The notes under the pieces were generated by a model. The model ran no database searches and was not told where the DNA came from. It was given only the letters and a program-made list of their open reading frames with translations. A program made the position numbers and the translations under genes. 64,000 bases of DNA from Dermatemys mawii (lineage: Eukaryota > Chordata > Testudines > Dermatemydidae), in NCBI GenBank assembly GCA_007922305.1, contig ML677334.1, forward strand, positions 16,810,344-16,874,343, written 5' to 3'. Numbering within the stretch: position 1 is the stretch's first letter; each line of letters starts with the position of its first letter. This document shows positions 23,792 to 34,055 of this stretch, one piece after another.

Positions 23792-23921
23792 AAGAACAGG
23801 AATACTCGTGGCACCTTAGAGACTAATACATTTATTTAAGCATAAGGTAGTCTCTAAGGTGCCACGAGTACTCCTGTTCTTTTTATGGATACAGACTAAC
23901 ACGGCTGGTACTCTGACACTT
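23792..23921 (+). mobile_element. Fold-back PLE 3' fragment with 10-bp target duplication
   Basis: The right part reads, on the plus strand, as a PLE 3' end: GGTGCCACGAGTACTCCTG, then ATGGATACAGACTAACACGG and a final GGTACTCTGACACTT. The left part (AAGAACAGGAATACTCGTGG, CACCTTAGAGACTA) is the reverse complement of the same block, so one insertion carries the same ~40 bp in both orientations around a ~23-bp spacer. The flanks CCTGCTTAAA at 23782-23791 and 23922-23931 are identical, which shows that the fold-back inserted as one unit. The stem would form a strong hairpin. Confidence 0.75.
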
Positions 23922-24241
23922 CCTGCTTAAAGAAATCTTTGGATGGTTCTCACATGTCACATCAGCTCCTTCATCACCCCTCTCCCAGCCATCAGTACAG
24001 GGGCCATGTCAATGACGAAGAGGGTATGGCTGGGATGTTAGCCTCTTAACAAAATATAAATGGAATGAGAATCCAACAAGCACTTAAATGAGAGCTGAAA
24101 TTTCAAATCTTTGCACTGAGATTTTCAGCTGCACCTACAGGAACTGGGTGTCCATATCTTTGACAACTGTCTCAGCGTTGCAGTGCAAGTGGCTATGAAA
24201 TTAGACAAAAGTAGTTTGCCCTTGCTTAATGTGGGTGGAGG

Positions 24242-24275
24242 GTGTGTGTGTGTGTGTGTGCGCGCGCGCGCATGC
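24242..24275 (+). repeat. (GT)n(GC)n alternating purine-pyrimidine tract
   Basis: About 34 bases alternate strictly between purine and pyrimidine, first GTGTGTGTG then CGCGCGCGCG and CATGC. Such tracts, above all with CG, are the best Z-DNA formers. It lies about 100 bp upstream of the GC-rich TG...CA element. Confidence 0.85.
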
Positions 24276-24377
24276 TATCATTTTGGTTAGCAGCTCCTTT
24301 TTCTCTTTCTCTTGTCAACATGGATGAAAAAAGTTGAGTTTATTTTCTATCGTATTGTTAAAATAATTATATAACAC

Positions 24378-25362
24378 TGTAGCGAGGCGGTGTGGTGCCC
24401 AACCGCCCCGCAGAGGGACGAGCTTCCCCAGAGGCAAGAGGGGGCGGAGCTGGAGAAACCTGCGCCCCTCCCCCAGAGGTCAGCCGGCCGACCCAGAAGT
24501 ATAAAAGCTCGGCCCCGGAGCTCACTTTGGAGGGAACCAGCGGAGGGGCCAGAGGCCACAGCCAGAGCTCCTGAACGGGAAGCCCCGGTGACCCAGCCTG
24601 AGCCTGGGAACTGGCCGAGCCTGCCCTGCGCCCGCTACCCGGAGGAAGAGGGACTGAGCCTACCCAGTCCACGCTACCCTGAGGAGCCTCCCAGTCTGCC
24701 CTGTGCCAGCTACCCGGAGGAAGAGGGACTGAGCCTACCCAGTCCAGGCTACCCTGAGGAGCTGCCACCTCTGCCTCCAGACAGTGACTCGGAGGAGCCC
24801 ATGGAGGTCACCGTGCCTAACCAGGTACCCTTTGAGGGGGAGTTAGGAAGTGGCCCGGGGAATGAGTTTGAACCTGTGTCAGTGTGTTGCAGTCAGGATC
24901 CCCACTGACTGCAGCTGGCCTGTTACGGCTGTTAGGGCCCCGGGCCGGGACGCAGTGGAGCGGGTGGGCCCGCGTCCCCCCTGCCACCCTTAACCGTGGG
25001 TGGCAGTATCCCCCACCGCCGGTCGTCATTCCTAGCTGTCTGGTGTGGCTCAGCCCCTGCTTGAGGGTCTGAGCCCCTGACTCTACCCTGTGTTTGTGGC
25101 CCCGCCCTGCCTCAGGGCCTGGGCCTTTCAAACTGTTGCTGCTCAGCCCCTGCTTGAGGGTTTGAGCCTCTGACGCTACCTGTGTGTGCGTTGCCCACCC
25201 TGCTTTCGGGCTAGGGCGTGCTGAATTGGTGCTGCTCAGGCCTGGCTGAGCACTTGAGCCCCGGGCCTGGGTATTCCCCAACCCGGCTGAGGGGTGTGTA
25301 GCGAGGCGGTGTGGTGCCCAACCGCCCCGCAGAGGGACGAGCCCCAGTGGCGACCTCCTACA
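24378..25362 (+). mobile_element. GC-rich TG...CA element (solo LTR or TRIM-like), best preserved copy
   Basis: Starts TGTAGCGAGGCGGTG and ends GACCTCCTACA; the flanks AACAC at 24373-24377 and 25363-25367 are identical, a perfect 5-bp target duplication. The first 46 bases are repeated exactly at about 25297-25342, 20 bp before the end, and contain a GGCGGT...ACCGCC hairpin. A TATAAAA box is at 24500-24506. The body is CpG-rich, unlike its surroundings. Copies at 6305-7206 and 39829-40869 (minus) share blocks such as the CCGGGACGCAGTGGAGCGGG region. TG/CA ends and a 5-bp duplication fit integrase-mediated insertion. Either this is a solo LTR with an internal duplication, or a short element with ~65-bp terminal repeats. 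No polyadenylation signal was noticed. Confidence 0.75.
24390..24908 (+). CDS. Pro/Glu-rich ORF inside the GC-rich element, doubtful
   Basis: A 172-codon open frame starts near the 5' end of the element and ends at the conserved CCCCACTGA block. Its middle is a tandem duplication of about 81 bp (near 24627-24780) that gives repeated YPEEEGLSLPSP and YPEE.P.LP units. It has no known domain, signal peptide or membrane segment. The TATA box lies inside the frame, so a transcript from it would lack the first third. The sister copy at 6305-7206 keeps the final block but not the frame. An open frame in a GC-rich element with low stop density can occur by chance, so coding is unproven. Confidence 0.2.
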   Translation: MWCPTAPQRDELPQRQEGAELEKPAPLPQRSAGRPRSIKARPRSSLWREPAEGPEATARAPEREAPVTQPEPGNWPSLPCARYPEEEGLSLPSPRYPEEPPSLPCASYPEEEGLSLPSPGYPEELPPLPPDSDSEEPMEVTVPNQVPFEGELGSGPGNEFEPVSVCCSQDPH

Positions 25363-25367
25363 AACAC

Positions 25368-27100
25368 CTTTTATCCAAAGATCAAATAGCCCACCTCAGA
25401 TATAGGAAAATGTTATACCAATTTAGCATGTGAGAAACTGAGGTACAGGAGTTATACAAAGTTAAATAAAAATGAAGTGGCATAGTCAGGAACAGAATTA
25501 AGGTGGTTAGATTTTCAGACCCTTAGATTAACCTGAAGACCACACCCCAGTCTTCAGTGAAGGTTTCTCAGGGCTCAGACCTACTAGTCGAATAAAATGC
25601 TACCAGAGAGCTCAAATCTTTTGCATCAGTCCTGTAATTAATCTTTTTATTGTGGCACAACCAGAAAACAGACAGATAATGGAAACCCCAGTATCAAACT
25701 GAATTCACTTAATGGAGGCTAGTTTCCTACTTATGTAGATAAAAACAGCCAATCCTGACCAAATGCTTCTTACTATCCTTAGGGGACTTTTCTCTGCAGA
25801 ACTCAACAAATATGAAGGGACATGAAGAATAATTAGTTGGAATCCCTACTTAAATGGCAGAGTCAAGGAGGCAGAGATTTTGTGCCCTATTTGTGCCATC
25901 CAGCACTTCACAGGAAATGACACTGAGTCAAACAAGGATCCTAAGTGTAGATTAACTGTAATTCTGACAGCCTTGAAACTGAACAGAAAGTGACACCAAG
26001 GTGTGAAACTATTTCAAATGCCCCTGTGGGAGTAAATGGGTAAAATATATTGAATGTGGATAAGTAGGACAAGAAGATTGCCTCATTACACATTTTCCTA
26101 AATTAGGAATTGACAGGACAAACCACAGAAATTGCCCTTAGCACTAGTTTGTATTCAGGGTGTGAGGTTAAGTAAGGAAAAATAAGCAAACACAGGCATT
26201 GCTTAATGCTGAAAAATTAGCAGGCCTCTCAGGAAAACGTAAAAATAATCAGAGCTTTTGGGGGAGGGGATTATGGTCACAAATATAATTTTAATGTATT
26301 TAAATGAGTCTTTCAGATAAATGCTTTCTATTTGCATTGATATCAAGGATTAGTTGATGTTCTGAGGTGTCTGATACTTTTCTCTGAAAACTGCTGATGA
26401 AGCATTAAACGGTATTTGTGTAGGAGCACTAGATGATGCCACTGGTCCATGTACTCTGAGATCTTTTCTCTGAGTGTGGCTATGACCACAATGCTATCAC
26501 AGATAAAAACTGCAAGAAACAGTTATTATGTATCCAAAACCGAGATGCAAGTTTAGAGTCCAGCTTGTGGGTTTGGATATTTGGCTCAGTCCAACTGCCC
26601 TGAAAGAGATGCCTATTCATCGTTTTCTTTAGAGGTTCACCCTATTTGTCTAGGACTTTTACCACTCTAGAGTTAAATGACAGAGGTAAAAATATCTGTA
26701 CCAAGTGTTTGCGCCATTGCTAGCACCTATTACTAGCACTGCTGACAGACAGTGCAAAAATCCACAAACCACACCAGGAAGACATGAAATGGGTAACTGG
26801 AATCAAAGTTAGACAGGAATCACTTGAGATGGGCTGATGTAAATTCTAGAGCTGCTCCGACAGATATGCCTGTGTTAAATAGAAAGCGAAAGAGCCATAG
26901 AAACATATTTTTTCAAATCCATATCACAGCTGCATATATCGATTTAAAATTCTGAAAGGCGAGACAATTAATGGAAGTTCCACACTGTACAGCAATATCA
27001 GGGACTCCACCATGGGAACTAGAGAAGAGAAATGTGGCCTACATGACAACATCCTATTAATGAACTCAGAAGCCTGATAGAATGAAAGTCCCTTCTTCTG
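25368..27100. other. No gene seen
   Basis: Mostly unique-looking sequence. TGAGAAACTGAGGTACAGGA near 25430 is a weak CORE-SINE-like phrase. No other feature could be supported. Confidence 0.4.
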
Positions 27101-27780
27101 AAGCTCTGACCCCAGATGGATCATTTGGGACAAGCCATAATAACTCATGAGAACAATCTGGCCCAGATTTTTTTCCCATCGATCTGTGCAAGGAGAGGAC
27201 ATGGACCTTCCCCCTTCCTTGCAGAGTGTGGACTTAACCCTGTGCCCCACTAGCACTAGGAGAAGAGGTGAAGACTCAGTCACCAGGAGGAGTAGTGGGA
27301 AAGCTAGGTGGCTGCACATCATTCCTCCCTCTGGCCCTTCCAGATTTAATCAGAAAGAAGAAGAAAGCCCCACATTATGTTACGTTTTCCACATACCCCT
27401 TCTCTTCAGGGATCCTGGGGGCAGTCCTGGAGGTGAGGCCCTGGAAGCACAATTCCAATGGAGCCATGCTGCCAGGGAGCACAATAGCAGACAACAGGAC
27501 CCAGAGGCACTGAGACACTTTCCTCCATGTCAAAGGACCTGGATCCCTCTAAACCGCAGAAAGATATGTCAGGTCTTGGGGCTCTCCCTATGGCCATTTT
27601 CACAGAGGGAAATTCCATTACCCAAACAGGACTATGGGGACGGGGGGGGGGGGGGGGGGATGAACTCTTCTCCATAAGGGGATACTCAAAGACTTCATGT
27701 GCTGAGCTTCATTCCTGGGAGGGGTATCAGAGCTGTTATTTGTTGATACTTACAGAAGTTTTTGAGGAAAAGGAATAAAG
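27101..27780. other. Unclassified GC-richer block with long chance ORFs
   Basis: A plus-strand ORF of 176 codons (27147-27677) is among the longest in the window, but it has no recognisable domain, overlaps ORFs in three other frames and ends in a glycine run caused by the G tract at 27642-27659. Composition differs from neighbours, which could mean an unrecognised repeat or an old pseudogene. I do not assign a function. Confidence 0.25.
27642..27659 (+). repeat. G18 homopolymer
   Basis: Eighteen consecutive G. Such a run can form intramolecular or intermolecular G-quadruplexes and is prone to length error in sequencing. Confidence 0.9.
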
Positions 27781-28676
27781 CTATAGTTCAAACTCTGTAG
27801 CCTGCTGGCTGTTTATTGAATAAGCCTCATTTTCTTATGCTCATGTACTATATGCACTGATGGACGACCCAAGTTTAACAGTCAGTCTCAAGTGCTTTTT
27901 CTTCTTCTACCACATTTGGGAAATGATAATGCTCCATGTAGAGACCTCAGCAATTAGTATTTAAAAGTTCAATAAATATTTGTCTTTCTCCTGACCTCCT
28001 TTCATTTTGGCTCTCTGGTTTAGAAACCACTCGGGAGCATCCATCTGACTAGTACAATCTCCCTTGCATGCTGATTCTACAGGTCAAGCTACACCTTTTA
28101 GTTAATATTCAACTATTTCTAGTATAGTTACTTCAAACAGATAAAAAAAGAACCAGAATGGATTGATTCTCCTTTACAGTCTAACCCTCGGTACTGCTCT
28201 GGCAGCATGAAGGGGCCTGGAAGTAGGAATAAATTCCATTCACACCCCCTTTAGAGTCCCATTACATAGCCAAAGTGATATACTATGGCAGTAGTGTAAA
28301 TGAGAGCCAGACCCAGAAATATTTGCTTTACACCTTGCTTAGGTCATGACCTCAAATAAAAGGCAAATCCAACATTCTGTTTAAAAAATATACTAAAACG
28401 AATTTATTATTCAGAGCAGTGAACCAACTTGGCAAAGGCAATTGAATATATGGAAAGCTAGCTTTTTTTATCAAACTGCAAAGAAGAAAATTACATTATT
28501 AGTTCCACTAAAATATTATTTTTAAAAAAGCAAAATAAAATGGAGACCTCCAAATCTCCCGTAGGTTTCATTAAGGTATCATATTCAGTTGACAAGCCTT
28601 CTAGCTCAAGAAAGTGCTAAATGCATCTTGCACCTGCCTTTCTAATTTTTATGGATTGTTAACTGAAATTAGAGAG
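27781..28676. other. No gene seen
   Basis: AT-rich unique-looking sequence. It ends in GAGTC at 28677-28681, the possible target duplication of the LTR-like segment that follows. Confidence 0.35.
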
Positions 28677-28681
28677 GAGTC

Positions 28682-30028
28682 TATTACAGATTCAGGGTGC
28701 AATCGGGACCAGTAAGGGGTTTTATCACCACTTGCCTTGCAATCCTGCGTTTTTTTTGTTTTTTTCACTTTTACAGTGCTGATGTAGCATGCAGCCTTGG
28801 CCACTCATGATCAGCCTATAAGCACAGGTCATGCTCTGCCAGACAGCCCTGGTTCAGCTGATCTAACCCCAGCTGCCTTGGTACAGCCCCATAGCCCCCA
28901 TTCTGGCTTCCATCAACCTTTGTTACAACCTGCAAATTGATCTCAAGACACTCCCAATACCAAATTTCCCCCAAGTTGTATGCTCTGCAATGTCCATCCC
29001 TCTCCTGGAAAAGTAACAAGGTTCATTTGTTCCTCTAAAGACACAAAAACACATCAGAGCCTATTAACTTAATTGGGATAAATACACCCTTCTATTTAAA
29101 TGCAGCATCTGTTGGTTTATAGTAAAAATAAAACAAATTTATTAACAATGAGACATGTTCAGTGATGCCAAATAAAAGGAATAAAGTTAGAAAGAGTTAC
29201 AAGCAAATAAAAATGAAAATGCATTTAAAAGTCTAAAACTTAACCTAGCAAGGTACAGGCTTTGATAAAGTTGGTCTTCCATTCTTTCTGGTCATATATG
29301 GCTAATTTAATTGGAGGCAGATAGATAGCTGCATTTTCTCTTGTCTAGAGGAAAGCTTGTTTCTCCCTTTGTTTGGTCACACACTGGAAAGTCTAATATC
29401 AATGAGCATTCATAATTCCTTATACACTGTTAATACACCCGGATTCACCACTATGTCATAGGCTTTCATAAAAGACCTCATTCTATACACTTTTGTAATA
29501 CATAATATTGTGTACAATCAGTTGATTCAATTGTTTATCACTTGAGGTTCAGACCCCATACCTTTATAGGCCAGTCAGCCTTTGAAATGGATTCTTCTGA
29601 GGCTCACCCCTCAAAGAAATATTTATTCAAGCTGTGAGGAAGATGACATGGAATATGGTGGTGAAGGAAACCCTACACTCTTTCTTCTCCAACTTGTTGG
29701 CCTAATAGTTTTGTTTATTTAATATGTAAAAATAGAAATTAATTGTCTTTGCCTGAGGAGTGGGTGGGTCAAAGAATCACATACACACTCGTTTGTCTAA
29801 GGCAGACCTGTTTACTAACCCCCTTGACATGCCTAGTTTAAACACACTTTAGTCATAATTCCAGCATATATTCATAACTTTGTGTACATGCCCTGTGCGT
29901 ACATCATGCAAGAATATCAATGATCAGTGAGTTATTTGTTTTCAAATGGTACCTCACAAAGCGTATTTTGTACAAAGAATAGGACACTATTGTGTGGGGT
30001 GTAAATAAAGGGGGTGCTTAGTGTCACA
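28682..30028 (-). mobile_element. Candidate ERV-type solo LTR, minus strand
   Basis: On the minus strand the segment starts TGTGACACTAAGCACCCCC at 30028. It has a TATAAAGG box near 29567, an AATAAATTTG polyadenylation signal near 29137, and runs on to about 28682. The flank GAGTC at 30029-30033 recurs at 28677-28681, which would be a 5-bp duplication, but the far end reads CTGTAATA instead of a CA end, so one terminal mutation must be assumed. The spacing from TATA to polyA signal (about 430 bp) is long for an R region. The texture (e.g. AAGTTATGAATAT in U3) resembles the solo LTRs at 35305 and 57143. No gag, pol or env frames are present. Confidence 0.45.
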
Positions 30029-30033
30029 GAGTC

Positions 30034-31140
30034 AAAATGTGGACTGCAGATTTCAAGGGGGTTGTTACTGGGTTATGAAGATTTTTACTTCTGGTTTATT
30101 GGTTTGAATCCTATAAAGGTCAATAGTTACTAAGGCCCCAATTCAAGAGTCCATCCCTATTCAGCATAACACTTAAAGCCCATGATTAACTTAAGCATAC
30201 ACTGAAGTCCTGTTGGCTTCACAGGTGTGCATTTAAGCATATTCTGAAATTATTCCCTGAATGAGGACCAAAAATACTTAATAGCTGGTCGGTAGTCTGT
30301 GTGAAAATTAGTTGGTGCCCTCATTCCAATTTCCAAGGCACAGGTACCCACATAACAAAACCACCATCAATACTGGTATCTTTTAGAAGCCTCAGCCTAT
30401 TGGATAATGATTAAATTAGCAAGAAGAATGTGCTATGCTGTCACCCGACTTCCAGTTCAATGTTGAAGAGACAAGAAGAGAGATGATGTCAAAAATGCAA
30501 AGACAAAAACACCTTTGGATGACAATAGGTGCTTTGCTAACATGGACTCAGCAAAAGCTAGCCCCTAGCAGTCCAGACAAGTGTGAAGAGAGGCTGTGAG
30601 ATAAGCGTTGTTGATAATAATTCCTGCTCACCTTAGTGAAGTGTTTTTTTAGAATTAATGTTTATAGTACTCTTAGAAAATACGTTATATCACATGTGCC
30701 TGATCCAAAGCCTATACAAGTCAATGGGATCAGATCTTGTAAGTTTTAAGTATTATTATTTCATTTTCAATAAGAAATAAGTGGAAGAAACTAGGGACAG
30801 AAATTCTAGAAGAGTTAGTCAGGATTTAACACCATTTACCATCCCATTCCTGCACCGAAGAAATGAATATGACAATATTTCTGCACAATAAATCACATCC
30901 CAAAGAGAAAAATTGGCATTATTGTTCAGTCTGGTAGATAATATATAACAATGAAAAATAAACTTTACCCCGGGAAACAGAAATCTTGGAATGGATTGAA
31001 TATTCTTTTGCACTAAGATAACACAATCTACCTCCAGCTAAAAACAAATGGGTTTAAAATACTTTAAATTTTTAGACACCAGGTTTTAAATTAAGAATGA
31101 ACCAGTTCTTGTGTGCAATTCAAAAAAGACCTTATATCAT
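30034..31140. other. No gene seen; ancient repeat trace at about 30130-30280
   Basis: AGGCCCCAATTCAAGAGTCC, ATTAACTTAAGCATACACTG and GCATTTAAGCATATTCTGAA near 30135-30250 are a decayed copy of the AAGCACATGCTTAA/CATTGAAGTCAATG-type repeat. TACAAGTCAATGGGATCAGA lies near 30715. Nothing else is supported. Confidence 0.4.
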
Positions 31141-32737
31141 GTTAAGTTTTCAAATTTTTCACAGCTCCCATTTTTCCCAGCCTAAGACATCTTGTACATT
31201 ATCACTTCATCTATCATAGATTATTATAGTTATAGTTACACATGACTTCTAAGGAAAAGAAGCTCTGTGCTACCAACAGTCTTTGAAAACTTTCTCCCTA
31301 ACACAGAAGAAAGCTCAAGGAAATGAGCCAAAAGGAGAAGGAAAAATAAATGCACATTAGAGAAGAAGAAACAAGGGGAGCGGAGACAGGTTTCAAGCAC
31401 TCTGTTTTCTCCTTAATGAGATTAATCCATATGTTTGTTTCTGTGTTTTCTTTTGTTATTGGATTGCTTTTAAGCACTATGCATAAAGCTGCTATTATTT
31501 TCCTTTCTACTGTGTTGCAGCATGTATTTCCTAGTTATTCTGCTGTTAAAGGAAATAGACTGTCCCAAGGTTGTGTGACTGCACTTCTATATACTCACTC
31601 TCTGCGTGCTGGTACAATGCCCTTTTCTCAGCAGACAGACTGCAAGGGTGCATTTGCTAGAAATGGTGGTTGACAGCCAAAATCTGCACTGCAAGAGACT
31701 TTCCACTGTCTTTTAGTAATTAAAAAGCAGATCTGATAAAAAAAAATGAATGATCTTTTCTCTTTTGCTGTCTGTGTACCGTTCTTCCAGGTTTGCTAAG
31801 GAGAGAGAATGCTACTTAATCTACTGAAGTACTTGCAATCAACTCATTCGGGTAGGTATACACATAAAATACAGTGCAAAGGGAGCCTGAGGCTAGGTAT
31901 AGTGACAAAATTATTTTACCTTGTGTTCAGAAAAATAAAATGAAGTCCTTGTTCTTTACTGAACCAAGAGGAAAGCTCTTCACAGCTAAACTAAATTGAC
32001 ATCTGATGTACATACATTCCTAATTAATTGGGAACAATTTCAACATAAATATTAATTTATTTAGCAAGAGTAATGATTCTACATAAAGAAGTCTTCTGGG
32101 TAACTGATAGCACAACCCCTTTATCCCCCCAGATACACAATTCACAGAATCATCCTGAAAACAAGGTAATCATTCCTCTGCCGCTGATGCATTGGGTTTG
32201 CATAATGAATGTAAAAAAAAAAGTAACTTTTAAAAATGTTCAAGACTTTCAAAAGGGACATAAGTTATTGATGTGATCAGAACAATAGCTGCTAATGGAT
32301 GAAGATGTTTCACAGTTTTTATGCACCTGCTTATTCTTCTGTTAATTAAAATCTGTGATTGCCAGAGCATCTTTGCATAGCAGATATATGCAGCTTCAGA
32401 AGTGACACATTTTCAAACAGGGGGAGGGGGAAACAGCTCTGTTAGTGCAATCCAATCCATAGAAAATTAGTTTATTTTTAAATTTCAAAATGAATATGGT
32501 GCTTATAAAAAGTGCTACAAGAAGGGTTGCTCTAATGATTGAAGTCCTCAGTCTTGCACTGGAGGTGAATTATGTGCAGGGTTTGTAATACTAGAGTTGC
32601 CATTTTGCCGACTCTCATCTGATGAGACTACTGGATCTGAAGGAGTAAAAAAGATATGTTAGTGAAAAGCCAAAGATTGAACTGGCACAGTTATTGAGAC
32701 TTCACTTTTCACCAGGAAGGACACCAATGAATGGCCA
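31141..32737. other. Repeat-poor AT-rich block, no gene seen
   Basis: About 1.6 kb without any repeat I recognise, unlike most of the window. It contains homeodomain-like TAATTAA/TTAATTAA cores and a TTTGCATAG octamer-like word near 32370. This could be unique sequence under constraint or simply repeat-free. An ORF of 107 codons (31350-31673) has no domain. Confidence 0.3.
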
Positions 32738-33305
32738 GAATCATAGCAGTGTAGGGTTCAAAGGGATCTCAAGAAGCCATCAATTCCATCTCCCTGTGCT
32801 CAGGCAGAACCAAGTAAACCTAGACCATCTCTGACAGGTGTTTGCCCAATCTGTTCTTTAAAAATCCAGTGCTGGGGATTCACAAACTCCCTTGGAAACC
32901 TATTCCAAGGCCTACCTACGCATATAGTTAGAAATTTTTTCCTGATATCTAATCTAAATTTCCCTTCCTACAAAGTAAGCACATTACTCTTGGCCTATAT
33001 TCAATGGACATGCTGAACAATTTATCACAATCCTCTTATAATATAAGGATATTATATATCCTTAATATATTTGAAAACTATTAACAATCTCCTTTTCTCA
33101 AGACTAAACATGCCCAGTTTTTTCAACCTTTCCTCCCAGGTTTTCTAAAGCTTTAATAATTTTTGTTGTTCTCCTCAGGACTTTCTCCAGTTTGTCCACA
33201 TCTTTTCTAAAGTGTGATGCCTAGAATTGGTCAGGTACTCCAGCTGAGGCCTCATCAGCACTGAATAAAGCAGGACAATTACCTCCTGCTTATATATGAC
33301 ACTCA

Positions 33306-34055
33306 TGTCACACCCCAATGACCCCTCCTCCAAGCCCCCTGAGGAAGCAGATCAGTATTGTATGTTGCTAATGCTGTTGCAGGCATTGCAAAGTGTTCTA
33401 GGAATGCTTAAAGGTATGAGAGTAGAATGAAAGGTTCCTTCACAGGTTTCAGGAGGCGAGGGGCGGAAAAGAACAGGTTAAGTAGACACTTCAACTAGCT
33501 CAGTCTGAAGATAAGACGCTGGCCCCAGCCCAAGGTCACTGCACAAAACACATTCTCAGCTACCTGTCAAGTAAGAGGTGGCAGAGATTTCTACCCTGCC
33601 CTGCTGTGAAAAAGAAAAATCACAGTACAGAAACTGCAGGAACTGCGAAAAGGAGCGAGACAGCGAAGGCCAGCAAGGAAAAAACCTGACTGTCTCATGG
33701 CCCTGAGGAAAAAGCTGAAAAGCCACAGAAGGCCAGTTTGCACTGGTACACCAAGCATGGGGAATGAAGGTCTCTGAAGGGGATGCCCCCAAGAGACCCC
33801 AGGGCTTAAAAACCCTCCCAAAAGTGGAAGCAAGTTGGAGATTGACAGTGGAATTCAGATGACCTGTGCACAGGACAGAGCTCCCATCAACAACCCTCCC
33901 CGCCCGATCTTGGAATGTTACGCCCAGGCTTGGCCAGCCTTGGGTTGTCCGTGTGCGAGTATGAATGTGGGTTAGGGCTTGGTCACTAATGCTTTTTTCC
34001 TTCCTTTGAGTGACATGAGAGCAGTCCCCACAGTCGCCGCTGTTATTTTATTATT
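33306..34055. mobile_element. Unclassified ~750-bp insert within the CR1
   Basis: CR1 alignment stops at CTTATATATGACACTC and resumes at TACTAATAATACCCC. Between them is sequence of different, more GC-rich character that starts TGTCACACCCCAATG and ends in a T/A-rich tail TTATTTTATTATTTTA. The TGTCACA start looks LTR-like, but there is no CA end and no exact 5-bp duplication (ACTCA before, ACTAA after). Class is open: a decayed LTR, or an element with a simple tail. Confidence 0.5.

Noticed and set aside
24367..25281. Minus-strand ORFs of 133 and 154 codons in the GC-rich element
   Set aside because: They lie opposite the element's own TATA orientation, have no domain, and long chance frames are expected at this GC content.
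27147..27677. 176-codon plus-strand ORF
   Set aside because: No domain, overlapping ORFs in several frames, and a C-terminus that is only the translation of a G18 run.
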